DNA from: Hyphomicrobiales bacterium
GTDB lineage: Bacteria > Pseudomonadota > Alphaproteobacteria > Rhizobiales > Rhizobiaceae
Assembly (NCBI GenBank): GCA_900471485.1
Contig: UCEU01000001.1
Span: forward strand, 248,001-312,000
Length of the DNA stretch: 64,000 bases
Direction of reading: 5' to 3'
In this document: positions 43,901-55,900 of the stretch, piece by piece
How the letters are laid out: the number at the start of each line of letters is the position of its first letter
Numbering within the stretch: position 1 is the stretch's first letter
The notes under the pieces: generated by a model
What the model saw: only the letters and a program-made list of their open reading frames with translations
Told to the model about the DNA's origin: nothing
Databases searched by the model: none
Translations under genes and position numbers: made by a program

Positions 43901-46900
43901 CGACCGTGACCGTGACGATATAGGTTACGGTCTCGGTGCCGTCCGAGATGCTGTAGACGAAGCTGTCGGCGCCATTGTAGCCGGGAGCCGGCGTATAGCT
44001 GTAGCTGCCGTCGGCACGCACCACGGCGGTGCCATGCGCGGCCTGGGTGTCGAGACCGTAGGAGACGGTATCACCGTCGGCATCGGAGGCGGGCGGCAGC
44101 TGGCCGCTCACCGTCTCGTCTTCCTCGACGGAGATCGAGGTGCCGGAGCCGACGGGTGCGTCGTTGACGGCGGTGACGGAGAGCGAAATCGTATAGGTCG
44201 AGACGGTCTTCCCGTCGGAGACGGTATAGGTGAAGCTGTCCGCGCCGTTGTAGTTCGCGGCCGGCACGTAGCGATAGCTGCCGTCGGCATTGACGGTGAC
44301 TATGCCGTGCTCGGCCTGTCGGCCGAGACCATAGGTGAGGGCGTCGCCATCGGGATCGGTTGCCACCGGCAAGAGGCCGTCGAGAGGTTGATCCTCCGTT
44401 GCCGTCGCGGTGCCGTCGGAGCCCACCGGTGCGTCGTTCACCGCGGCGACCGTGACCGAGATCGTTACCGTCGTCACGCCGCCCTGGCCGTCGCTGATGC
44501 TGATGTTGAAGCTGTCGCTGCCGTTGAAGTTCGTGTTCGGCGAATAGAGGTAGCGCCCGGCCGCGTCGATCGTGGCGGTGCCGTTGCGCGGGCCGGATGC
44601 GACGGCGAAGCTCAGCGGATCGCCATCGGGATCGCTCGCCGAAACCACACCCGATACTGGCGTGTCTTCCTGCGTCTGGATCAAGGAACCGCCGGCGACC
44701 GGCGGGTCGTTTTCCGCGGCGAGGATGATGGTCGCCTGATCGGTGTCGGTCTGCGCGCCGCCCGCGCCGGTGTTTCCGCCGTCGCTGGTGATCATGGTCA
44801 GCGTGACCGGTGCATTGGAGTTGGTTGCCGGCTGATAGACGGGCGCGGAAGCACCGGCAAGGTAGGCGTTGATGTCGGCGAGCCGACCAGTCAGCGTGAG
44901 CGCGCCGGAACCGCTGCCGGCCACTTGGACGTTGCCGCCAGCAAGTGCGCTCAGCGTTCCCGCATCGACCCGCAGCGTGACGGTCATGACGCCCGTTCCG
45001 GCATCGACGTCGGAAATCGATATGCCGGTGAGGGGGAGCGGTGTGTCTTCCGTACCGTTGAACGTTGCCGGCAGGCTGTTGACCGGTGCGTCGTTCACGG
45101 CGGTTACTGTGCCGGTAACCCTTCCCTGGACGGAAAGGCTGCCGTCGGAGACCGTGTAGCTGAAGTTGGCGTTTCCGGTGTAGTCGGGAGCCGCCGCGAA
45201 GGTCAGCGTGCCGTTGGCGTTGAGGGTAACGGTGCCGGAGGCGAGCGTGACGCTGCCGCCGGGAGAGATCGCCTGGCCGTCGATCTCGGTGATCGAAAGC
45301 GCGTCGCCATCGGGGTCGCTGTCATTCGCGAGCACCGCGATCACAGTCTGGCCGTCCTCGGTCACCGTGAAGTTGTCGTTGCCGGCGACCGGCGCATCGT
45401 TGACCGATGCGACCGAGATGGTCGCTGTCGCGGTATCGGTGCCGCCGTTGCCATCGGAGATGCGGTAGACGAAGCTGTCGGTTCCGTTGAAGCCCGGCGC
45501 CGGCGTGTATGTGAAGGTGCCGTCGGGGCGCAGGACGAGCGTCCCGTGCGCCGTCGTGCTGACAAGGGATACGGCCAGCGGATCGCCATCCGGGTCGCTG
45601 TCGGCGCCGCTGCCGTTGTCGAGCAGGACGGATCCCGAGAGCTCGGTGTCCTCATCGACGGCAAACTGGTCGTTGACCGCAGTCGGCGCCGGGTTGGTCA
45701 CTGTCCAGGCGAAGCTGCGGGCCGCCGTTCCGCCGGCCCCGTCGTTCGCCGTGACTGTTACCGTGTAGGTGTTGCTGCCGGTCGAGCCCGAGGCGTTCGG
45801 CAGGATCTTGCCGGTGATTTCGCCCGTCTGCGCATTGAAGGCGAGCCCCGGCGGCAGGCCGGTGACGGTGAAGGTCAGCGGGCCGCCGTCGACGTCACTG
45901 AACTGTGCGCCGGCGGCGACCGAGACGGTGTCGCCGTCGAGACTCGTCTGCGGCGGCAAGGCCGGCGCGGTCGGTGCGTCGTTGGTTCCGGTGACGGTGA
46001 CCGTCAGCGTCGCGGTCGCAGTGCCGCCATGGCCGTCGGAGATCGTGTATGACACGGAGGTGGTTGCCGTCACGCCGGCGGCGAGCCGGTCGAAATCCGT
46101 GCCCGGATCGAATGTGTAGGAGCCATCCGCGGCGATGCGGAAGGTGCCGCCGCCCTGGCCGGCCACAGAAGCGCCAACGCCGCCGCTGGCAGCACCCACA
46201 CCAACAACAGTCAGCGGATCGCCATCCGGATCGCTGTCCGCGCCGGGGCCGCCGACGATGACATTGCCCGATACCGGCGTGTTTTCACTCGTGCTGGCCG
46301 CGTCATCGACAGCAACCGGCGCATCGTTTATCGCACCGACGGAGACAGTGATCGTGGCGACGGCGGATGCGCCGCCGGGGTCCCGGACGATGACGGTGAA
46401 GCTGTCGGTGCCGTTGAAGTTGGCATTGGGGGTATAGCTGTAGCTGCCGTCGGCGTTGACCACGGCCGTGCCGTTCTGCGCGGCCGTCTGAAGCCCGTAG
46501 GTCAGTTCGTTCGACGCATTGTCGGCATCGGTCGCCGCAAGCTGGCCCGAAGTCGTTCCGTCCTCGTCGACGTTTACGGTCACGTCGTCGAGCACAGGCG
46601 CGTCGTTGACGGCACCGACGTTGACGGTGACCGTGTGGGTCACGACCGCCCTGCCATCGGAGATCGTGTAGGTGAAGCTGTCGGTGCCGTTGAAATCGGT
46701 CGCCGGCGTATAGGTGTAGAAGCCGGCTGCATCGACGGTCACGCTGCCGTGGCTCGGCTGTGCGCCGGCACCGTAGGTCAGCGTATCGCCGTCGATGTCG
46801 GTTGCGGCGGGAAGCCGGCCGTTGAGGGCGGTGTCCTCGTTGGTGGACACGGTGACATCCGAGCCTTCAGGCAGATCGTTGGCGCCGGTCACCGTCACGG

Positions 46901-49900
46901 TGAAGGTCGCCGTCGACGTGCCGCCCTGGCCGTCGGATATGGTGTAGGTGACGCTGGTCGTCCTGGTCTGTCCAACCTGCAGGTTGTCGAAGTCGGTTCC
47001 CGGCACGAAGCTGTAGCTGCCGTCGGCGCCGATGATGAAACGTCCGCCGCCGGAGCCCGTGACCGAAGCGCCGACGCCGCCGGCGTTGCCGTTGACCGCG
47101 CTGACGACGAACGCGTCGCCGTCGGGGTCGCTATCTGCTCCGTTGCCGTTGTTGGCGAAGACGGAGCCGTTGATATCTGTATTTTCGCCAGTGGTTGCGG
47201 CATCGTCCCTGGCGATCGGCGCCGGGTTCGAGACACGGATCGTGAAGACTTGTTCCGCCGCGCTGGTGCCGTCGCTGGCCGTGATTCTCACGGTGTAGAT
47301 GCCGCCGTTCACCTGCGAAGCATCGGAATTCACCTGGCCGGTGATGATGCCAGCGCTGGAGATTTCCAGTCCAGAGGGGAGGCCGGTGGCCGTGAAGGTC
47401 AGGTTGGGCGTGTCGACATCGCTGAAATTGCCGGAAACGTCGAAGCGCACCGTCTGCGCATCCGCGTAGGAATGGTTGCCGATCGGCGTGCCGACAGGCG
47501 CGTCGTCAACCGGAACGACCTCGACCGCGATCGTGTAGGTGACCGTCGAGCGCCCATCCGAGACGCTGTAGGTGAAGCTGTCCGTTCCGTTGAAGTTGAG
47601 GGGCGGTGTGTAGGTGTAGCTACCGTCGGCACTGATGGTGACGACGCCGTTCGATGGCGCAGTTGCGATCGCATAGGTCAGCGCATCGCCATCGGGATCG
47701 GTAGCAATGGGCAGGGTTCCGCTCGCGACCGTATCCTCGTTGGTGCGGATGCTGCCGTCGGAGCCGATCGGTGCGTCGTTGACACCCGTTACGGTGACCG
47801 AGAGCGAAGCGGATGAGGTGCCGCCGTGGCCGTCGGAAACCTCGTAGGTGACTGTGCTTACACGCGTTTCGCCTGCCTTGAGGGCCTGGAAATCGGCGCC
47901 CGGATCAAAGCGATAGCTTCCGTCTGCGTTGATGACGAAGGTTCCGCCCTCGGACCCCGCGACTGGCGTGCCTGGGGCCGCGCCGCCGACGGACGACACG
48001 ACGAGCGTATCGCCATCCGGATCGGTATCGTTGCTGAGCACGCCAGGCACGGCGCCTGTGATGGCGGTGTCCTCGTTGGTCGTTGCCGTATCGTCGTTGG
48101 CGACGGGAGCGTCGTTGACCGCGCCGATGGAGATCGTCGAGACGGCGGGGTCCGAAGTCGCTCCGCCATCGTCGGTGACGGTTACCGAGAAGGTTCTATC
48201 GCCTGCAGTCGGGTTGTCGCTGGTGTTTTCATATTGAAGCGCGCGGATAAGCGCCGATGCCGATGCATTCTCGATCGCGCCTCCGGCCGCATTGGTGAAG
48301 GAAACCGCATTGGCTCCGTCATAGGCGAAGCTGAACGTCGTGCCGCCGAAGCTGATCGTGCCGCTGCTTGCCGTTCCGTAGACGATATCGACGGAACCGT
48401 TCAGGTGGATGACTTCCGATCCGCGATCGGTAAAGCCGCCCAGAGCGACGTTGAGCGCGGTCAGCCCGCCCTCCGGATCGAAGATGATCGCGTCGCCGCT
48501 GGCGATAGCAACCGGAGTATCGCCTTCGTTGAAGTTGCCGGAGATGTCGCCCCCGGGTGCCGCGCCGTTGAGGTCGACCACCGCGACGTCGTTGACCGAG
48601 GCCACCGCGATCGAGATGGAGGCGTCCGCGAAGCCGCCATTGCCGTCGCTGATGCGATAGGTGAGGGGAACGGTGCCGTTGAAGTCGGCCGTGGGCGTGA
48701 AGGTGAGCGAGCCGTCAAGGTTGAGCCGGACGGTTCCGCCTGTCACGGCCACGGTGCCTTCGGCTGCGATCGCCTGGCCGTTGATCGCGACGATCGTCAG
48801 CGGGTCGCCGTCGGGATCGCTGTCGGCGCCGCCGTTGGTGGTGCCTTCGCCGGTAATCGGGTTGAAGGTGACCGTGGTATCCTCGTTCGTCGCTACGGTG
48901 TCGTTGTTTGCGATGGGCGCGGGGTTGGTGACGGCGAAGGTGAATGCCGTCGACGCCGTGCCGCCATGGCCGTCATCGGCGGTTACCACCACGCGATAGG
49001 GGCTGCCCGTCGAGGCGTCCGCATTGATCCTGCCGCTGATCAGTCCGGTTTCAGGGTGATACTCGAGACCCGGTGGCAGGCCGGTGACAGCGAGCGTCAG
49101 AGCATCGCCGTCCACGTCGGTGAAGAAGCTCGTCACGTCGAAGCTGACGTCGGAGCCATCCGCCTGCGAATGATCGGGGATCGGGCTTGCCACCGGCGCA
49201 TCGTTGACGCCCTCGACGGTGACGACCACGGTCGCCGTGTCGGTGCCGCCGTTGCCATCGGAGACCGTATAGGTGAAGGACGCCGTGCCGACGTAGTCGG
49301 GCGTGGGCGTGAAGCGGAGCTGTTGCACGCCGTTGACGAGAACCAGCTGAACCGAACCGTTCGCGGTGGGAACGGCGGGGCCGCCAACGCTGACATTGAC
49401 GCCGTTGACGAGCGTGATCGTGTTGGTGTCGCCGTCGCTGTCGACATCGTTGGCGAGAACGGGGATATCGACCGGCTGGTCCTCGGAGGTCGTGGCCGTA
49501 TCGTTCATCGCATCCGGCGCGATGTTGCGGATTGTGTAGGTGAAGGCGGTGTCGGCGGAACCGCCTTCCGCATCCGTGGCGGTGACCTTGACCACATAGC
49601 TCGCCAGGCCCATCGGGCCGGATGCGCCTGCGGAGATCCGGCCGCTGATGACGCCGGAGATCGGGTTAAGCGTGAGCCCCGGGGGCAGCCCTTCCACGTC
49701 GAAAGTCAGTGCGCCGCCTTCCGGATCGGCGAAGTAGCTCGATATGTCGAGATTGATCGTGTCGCCGTCGTTGCGTTCCATGTCGGCGATGTCGCCGGCG
49801 ACCGGCGGGTCGTTCTCGGCGCCGACGGTGATCGTCAGGATGCCGGTGCTGAGGCCGCCCTGGCCGTCGGTAATGCGATAGACCACGGTGTCGACGCCGT

Positions 49901-52900
49901 TGAAGTCGCGGTCCGGTGTGTAGTTCAGGGTGCCGTCGGCGTTGACGGTAACCGTGCCGTGCGCGGCTGTCGGCGGGAAACTCAAGTCGATCGACAACGG
50001 GTCGCCATCGGGATCTGTGTCGTTGGACAGCACGTCGATGTTGAGGAGCGGCGTGTCTTCCGTCGTGCTCGCGGTGTCGTTCACCGCGATCGGCCCGGGA
50101 TTGGTGACTGTGAGGCTGAAGGTGACAGCCCGCGTACCGCCATGGCCGTCGTCTGCCGTGACGGTCACTTGGTAGGGTCCGCCCTGCGAGGCGCCGATAT
50201 TGATGATGCCCGTAATCACGCCTTGGGCGTTCATCGACAGGCCTTGCGGCAGACCGGTGGCGCCGAAGGTGAGGGTATCGCCGTCGATGTCGCTGAAGAA
50301 GGGGCCGACGCCGACCGGGTTGTCGGTCAGCGATTGCCCGTCGGCAAAGGTCATGCCGGGGATCGGCGTTGCGACGGGTGCGTCGTTGGCGCCGGTGACC
50401 GTCACGGTAATGGTGGCGGTATCGCTTTCGCCGTCGGCGTCCGTCACGCGATAGGTGACGCTGGTGGTCCGTGTCACGCCGGCAGGCAGGTCTGCGAAGT
50501 CGGAGCCCGGATTGAAGGTATAGGCGCCGTTCGCGCCGACGGTGAATGTACCGCCGTTCGAGCCCGTCACGGCCTGGCCGACGCTGGAAGCCTGGCCATT
50601 GACCTCGTCGATGACGAGCGCATCGCCATCAGGATCGCTGTCGTTGGTCAGCACATTGCCGCCGCCGTTCTGGTTCTGCCCGACCGAAAGCACGTCATCC
50701 GCAGCCTTGGGCGCGAAGTTGCTGATGACCCAGGTGATCGTCTGCGAAATCGTCCCGCCGTGGCCGTCGGAAACCGTGATGGTCGCCGTGTAGGGCGTGG
50801 GCCGGGACGCGTCGCTGGGAAGGGTGCCGGAAATGACGCCGGTCGCCGGGTCGATCGACAGCCCGGGCGGCAGATCGGTCGCGGAAAACGACAAGGTGTC
50901 GCCATCGCGGTCGGAGAAATAGGCGCCGACGTCGAACGAAACCTGCTGGCCGTCGCTGTCGCGTTGTGTCGGGATGTCGCCGTCGACCTCGGGTGCGTCG
51001 TTGACGGAATTGACGGTGATCGTCACCGTCGCCGAGGAAACCCCGCCCTGGCCGTCGGAGATCGTGTAGACGATCGTATCGGTGCCGCTGAAATCCGCCG
51101 GCGGGGTGTAGGTGATGGCCCCGTTCGCCGTGTAGGTCAGCGTTCCCTGTCCGGCCGAGGCGGAGGTCAGCGTCAGTGTGTCGCCATCGGGATCGATATC
51201 CGCGCCATCGTCGCCACTGCTGGTGCCCTGGCCGGTGATGACGTTGAAGGTGGCGCTCTGGTCCTCGTTGACGACGACGGTATCGTTGGCCGCCGTCGGG
51301 CCCGGATTGGTGACGGTGAGCTGGAAGGTCCGCGAAATCGCTTCGCCGGTTCCGCCGGGACCGTCATGCGCGGTGACGGTGATCGTATAGATCCCGCCCG
51401 CGCCGCCCTGGCTGGCATCGTGGTCGATGGTGCCGAGGATGGTGCCGGAGGCGGTGTCGAAGGTGAGTCCCTCGGGCAGGCCGGTGATCGTGTAGTTGAG
51501 CGTGTCGCCATCAGGATCGGTGAAGAAATCGGCGACACGATAGACGAAACTCTGACCGTCGGCGCGGACCCGGTCCGGAATGGGGTTCGGACTTACGGGG
51601 CCGTCGTTCTGCGGCAGGATGGTGACGGTTACCGTGGCGGTGTCGACACCGCCGTTGCCGTCGTCGATCGAGTAGGTGAAGGTTTCCTGGCCGTTGTAGT
51701 TGGCCACCGGCGTAAAGCGCAGCACCGGACGATCGCCGGGGCCGGCGACAAGCCGGACCGAGCCGTGGGCGGTCGCGACGGAGGCGCCGTCCAGCTGCAG
51801 CACGACGTTGTTGACGCGGATGACCTCGTCATTGTCTCCATCCGGATCGCCGTCGTTGGCAAGAACGTCGATATCTACAGGCGTATCTTCGTTAGTGACA
51901 GCCGTGTCGTCCTGGGCGACGGGCGGCAGGTTCAGGACAGTGTAGTTGAACGTTACAGATGTCAGGCCGCCATGACCGTCGGAAGCTGAGACGGTCACGA
52001 CATAGATCCGCTCACCCGTCGGCCCCGACGCGTCCGCGGCGATGCGGCCGGTAATCCGGCCGGTGATCGGATCGAGCGTCAGCCCGGAGGGCAGGCCTGT
52101 CACGGAATAGCGCAGCGCATCGCCATCGGGATCGCTGAAGAAGGCGCCGAGATCGATCGTATCCTGGTCGCCGTCGTTGCGGGTGCGGTCGGCAATCGGC
52201 TGGCCGACCGGATCGTCGTTGACGCCTGCAACGGTAACGGTGACCGTGGCGCTGGCCGTGCCGCCGTTTCCGTCCGAGATGGTGTAGACGATCGTATCGG
52301 TGCCGTTGAAGTTCGCATTCGGCTGGTAGGTGATCTGGCCGTTGGAGCCGATGGTGACCGTCCCGTTGGCTGCGCTCGCGGCCGTCACGGTCAGCGGATC
52401 GCCATCCGGATCGCTGTCTGGCACACCACCGCTTGCCGAACCATCCAGCACGTTGATGACGATGGCAGTATCTTCGGTGCCGGCCGCTGTATCGTTGACG
52501 GCGATGGGCGCAGGGTTCGTCACTGAGAAGGTGAAGGTCTGGCTCGTGGTTCCGCCATGTCCGTCATCGACGGCGATGGTTACGGAGTATACGCCGTTGC
52601 CGGACGGACCACCGATGCTTGCCTGGCGGTCGATGGTGCCGGTGACCACGCCAGAGGCGCTGATCGCCAACCCTGATGGAAGCCCGGTTGCCGTGTAGCT
52701 GAGCGTGTCGCCATCCGCGTCGGAGAAGAAGCCGGAGAGGTTGAAGTTCACCTGCGCGCCGTCCGCGCCAGAGCGCGTGGGCAGCGGCGTTCCGACAGGC
52801 GCATCGTTCACGCCGGCGACGTTGACGGTCACCGTATATTCGCTGCTGCCGCCCTTGCCGTCGCTGACGACGAAGCTGAAGCGATCCGTGCCGTTGAAGT

Positions 52901-55900
52901 TCGCGTTCGGCCGGTAGCTGTAGGTGCCGTCGCTGTTGACCGTGAGGCTGCCGTTCGCCGGCCTCGTCGTGCCAGCCGCATAGCTTACGCTGTCGCCGTC
53001 CGGGTCGCTCGCAGGCGGCAGCGTGCCCGACAGCACGCCGTCCTCGTCGACGGAAACCGTCGTGTCGGATGAGATCGGGGCGTCGTTGACCGGCGTGACC
53101 GTGCCATTGACGGCAGCGGTCACCGTGCCGCCATTGCCGTCGGAAACGGTGTAGGTGAAGGTCGGGTTGCCATTGTAGTTCAATGCAGGTGTGAAGGTGA
53201 GGGTGCCATCGGCGTTCAGCCGCACGCTGCCGCCGGTCACGACGACCGAACCGCCGATGGCGATCGACGTACCGTTGATCGCGGTCACGCTAAGGCTGTC
53301 CCCGTCGGCATCGCTGTCGTTGGCGCGGACATCGAGTGTCACGGCCGTATCCTCGGGTGTCGTGAAGTTGTCGGCCGCGGCAACGGGTGCGTCGTTGACG
53401 GGTGTCACGGTGCCGGTGACCGTGGCGGAGGCGCTGCCACCGTTGCCGTCGGAGATGGTATAGGTGAAGGTCGGGCTGCCGTTGTAGTTCAGGACTGGCG
53501 TGAAGGTCAGCGTGCCGTCGGCATTCAGCCGGACGCTGCCGCCGGTGATGGTGACCGAGCCGCCTGCGGTGATAGCGGCGCCGTTGATCGCGGTGACGGT
53601 CAGAGCATCGCCATCGACATCGCTGTCATTGCCGCGCACGTCGATGGTCACCGCCGTGTCTTCCGGTGTCGTGAAGCTGTCGTTGACGGCGACAGGCGCG
53701 TCGTTGACGGGTGTGACGGTGCCGGCGACGGTGGCGGTCGCCGTGCCGCCGTTGCCGTCGGAAACGGTGTACGTGAAGCTTGGCGTGCCATTGAAGTTGG
53801 CTGCCGGCGTGAAGGTCAGCGTGCCGTCGGCATTCAGCCGCACGCTGCCGCCGGTCACGGCGACCGCGCCGCCAATCGCGATGTTGGTGCTGTTGATCCG
53901 CGTGATCGTCAGCGCATCGCCGTCAGGGTCGCTGTCGTTGGCAAGAACCGAGATGGTGACGGGCTGGTCCTCCGCCGTGGTGAAGCTGTCGTTCTGTGCA
54001 ACGGGTGGATCCTGGACCGGGTTCACCGTGCCGTTGACGGTTGCCGTGGCGGTGCCGCCGTGGCCGTCGGAGATCGTGTAGGTGAAGCTCGGGGTGCCGT
54101 TGTAGTCGGCCGATGGGGTGAAGGTGAGCGTGCCATTGGCGTTGAGCCGGACGCTGCCGCCGGTCACGGCGACCGAAGCACCGGAAGCGATGCTCGTGCC
54201 GTTGATCTGGACGACCGAGAGCGCATCGCCGTCGGGATCGCTGTCGTTGCCGCGCACGTCGAAGGTGACGGCGACATCCTCGTTGGTCGTGAAGCTGTCG
54301 TTCTGGGCGACCGGTGGGTCCTGCACCGCGTTGACGGTTCCGTTGACGGTCGCCGTCGCAGTGCCGCCCTGGCCATCGGAGACGGTGTAGGTGAAGCTCG
54401 GCGTGCCGTTGTAATCGGCAAGCGGCGTGAAGGTGAGCGTGCCGTTGGCATTGAGCGTGACGGTGCCGCCGGTGACGACGACCGAGCCGCCGGAGACGAT
54501 TCCGGTGCCGTTGATCTGTGTCACGGCAAGCGTGCCGCCGTCGATATCGCTGTCGTTGGCGCGCACATCGAAGGTGACGCTGGTGTCTTCGTTTGTCGTG
54601 AAGCTGTCTGCTACGGCGACGGGGGCGTCGTTCTGGCCGGTCACGGTGACGGTGACGGTCGCGGTCGAGAAGCCGCCCTGTCCGTCGGTGATCGTGTAGG
54701 TGATCGTCGTTGCCCGCGTGGCGCCGGCGGCGAGATCGTCGAAGGCGGTGCCCGGGTTGAAGGCGTAGGTACCATCGGTGTTGATGGTGAACGTGCCGCC
54801 GTTCGACCCCGCGATCGGTTGCCCGACGCCGGCGGCATTGCCGCTGACCGCCGAGACCGAAATGGGATCGCCATCCGGATCGCGGTCGATCCCGTTGCCG
54901 TTGTTGGCGAAGACCGAACCGTTGATGGAGGCGTTCTCGGTCGTGGCGAGGTTGTCGGCGGCGGCGATCGGGGAAGGGTTAAGAACCGCCCAGGTGAAGC
55001 TGCGGCTGGCGGTGGCGCCGCCGCGGTCGGTTGCCGTGACGGTCACGGCATAGGGGCCGTTGACGCTGGCGCTGCGGTTGATGGTGCCCGAGATCTCGCC
55101 GGTCGCCGCATTGATCGTGAGGCCAGGCGGCAGGCCGGTGGCGGAGAAGGTGAGGGTATCGCCCGTATCCGGATCGCTGAAATTGCCGGCGACCGAGAGC
55201 GAGATCGCCTGCGCGTCGTTGCCGGTCTGGTTGGCGATCGGCGTGGAGATCGGGGCGTCGTTGACGCCGGTCACCGTGACGGTGAAGGTTGCGGTAGAGA
55301 AGCCGCCATGGCCGTCAGAGAGCTGATAGGTCACGCTCGATGTGCGCTGCTGGCCGGCCGGCAGATCGTCAAAGGCGCTGCCCGGATTGAAGATCGCGTT
55401 GCCGTTGGCGCCGATCGTGAAGCTGCCGCCGTTCGAACCGGCCACCGCGACGCCGACATTGGCGGCGGTGCCGTTGATCGCGGAGACCTGCAGCGTGTCG
55501 CCATCGACGTCGGTATCGTTGGCGAGGACATTCAGGCTGGCCGTCAGGTTGGCATTGGTCTGGGCCGTGTCGTTGACGCCGACGGGGGCGTCGTTGACCG
55601 CGTTGACGGTTACGTTGACCAGATACTGGACCGTGACCGTCCCGTCTGTGATGCTGTAGGTGAAGCTGTCGGTGCCGTTGAAATTGGCTGCCGGCGTGTA
55701 GGTGTAGGTGCCATTCGGATTGACGACGACGGTGCCGTGCGAGGGCGCGATAGTTCCGGCGCCATAGGTCAGCGTGTCGCCGTCGACATCGGTCGCGATC
55801 GGCAGTCTCCCCGAGAAGACGCTGTCCTCATTGGTGGAGATCGACACATCGGAGCCGACCGGCGCGTCGTTGACGGGCGCGATGGTGATCGTCGCCGTAT

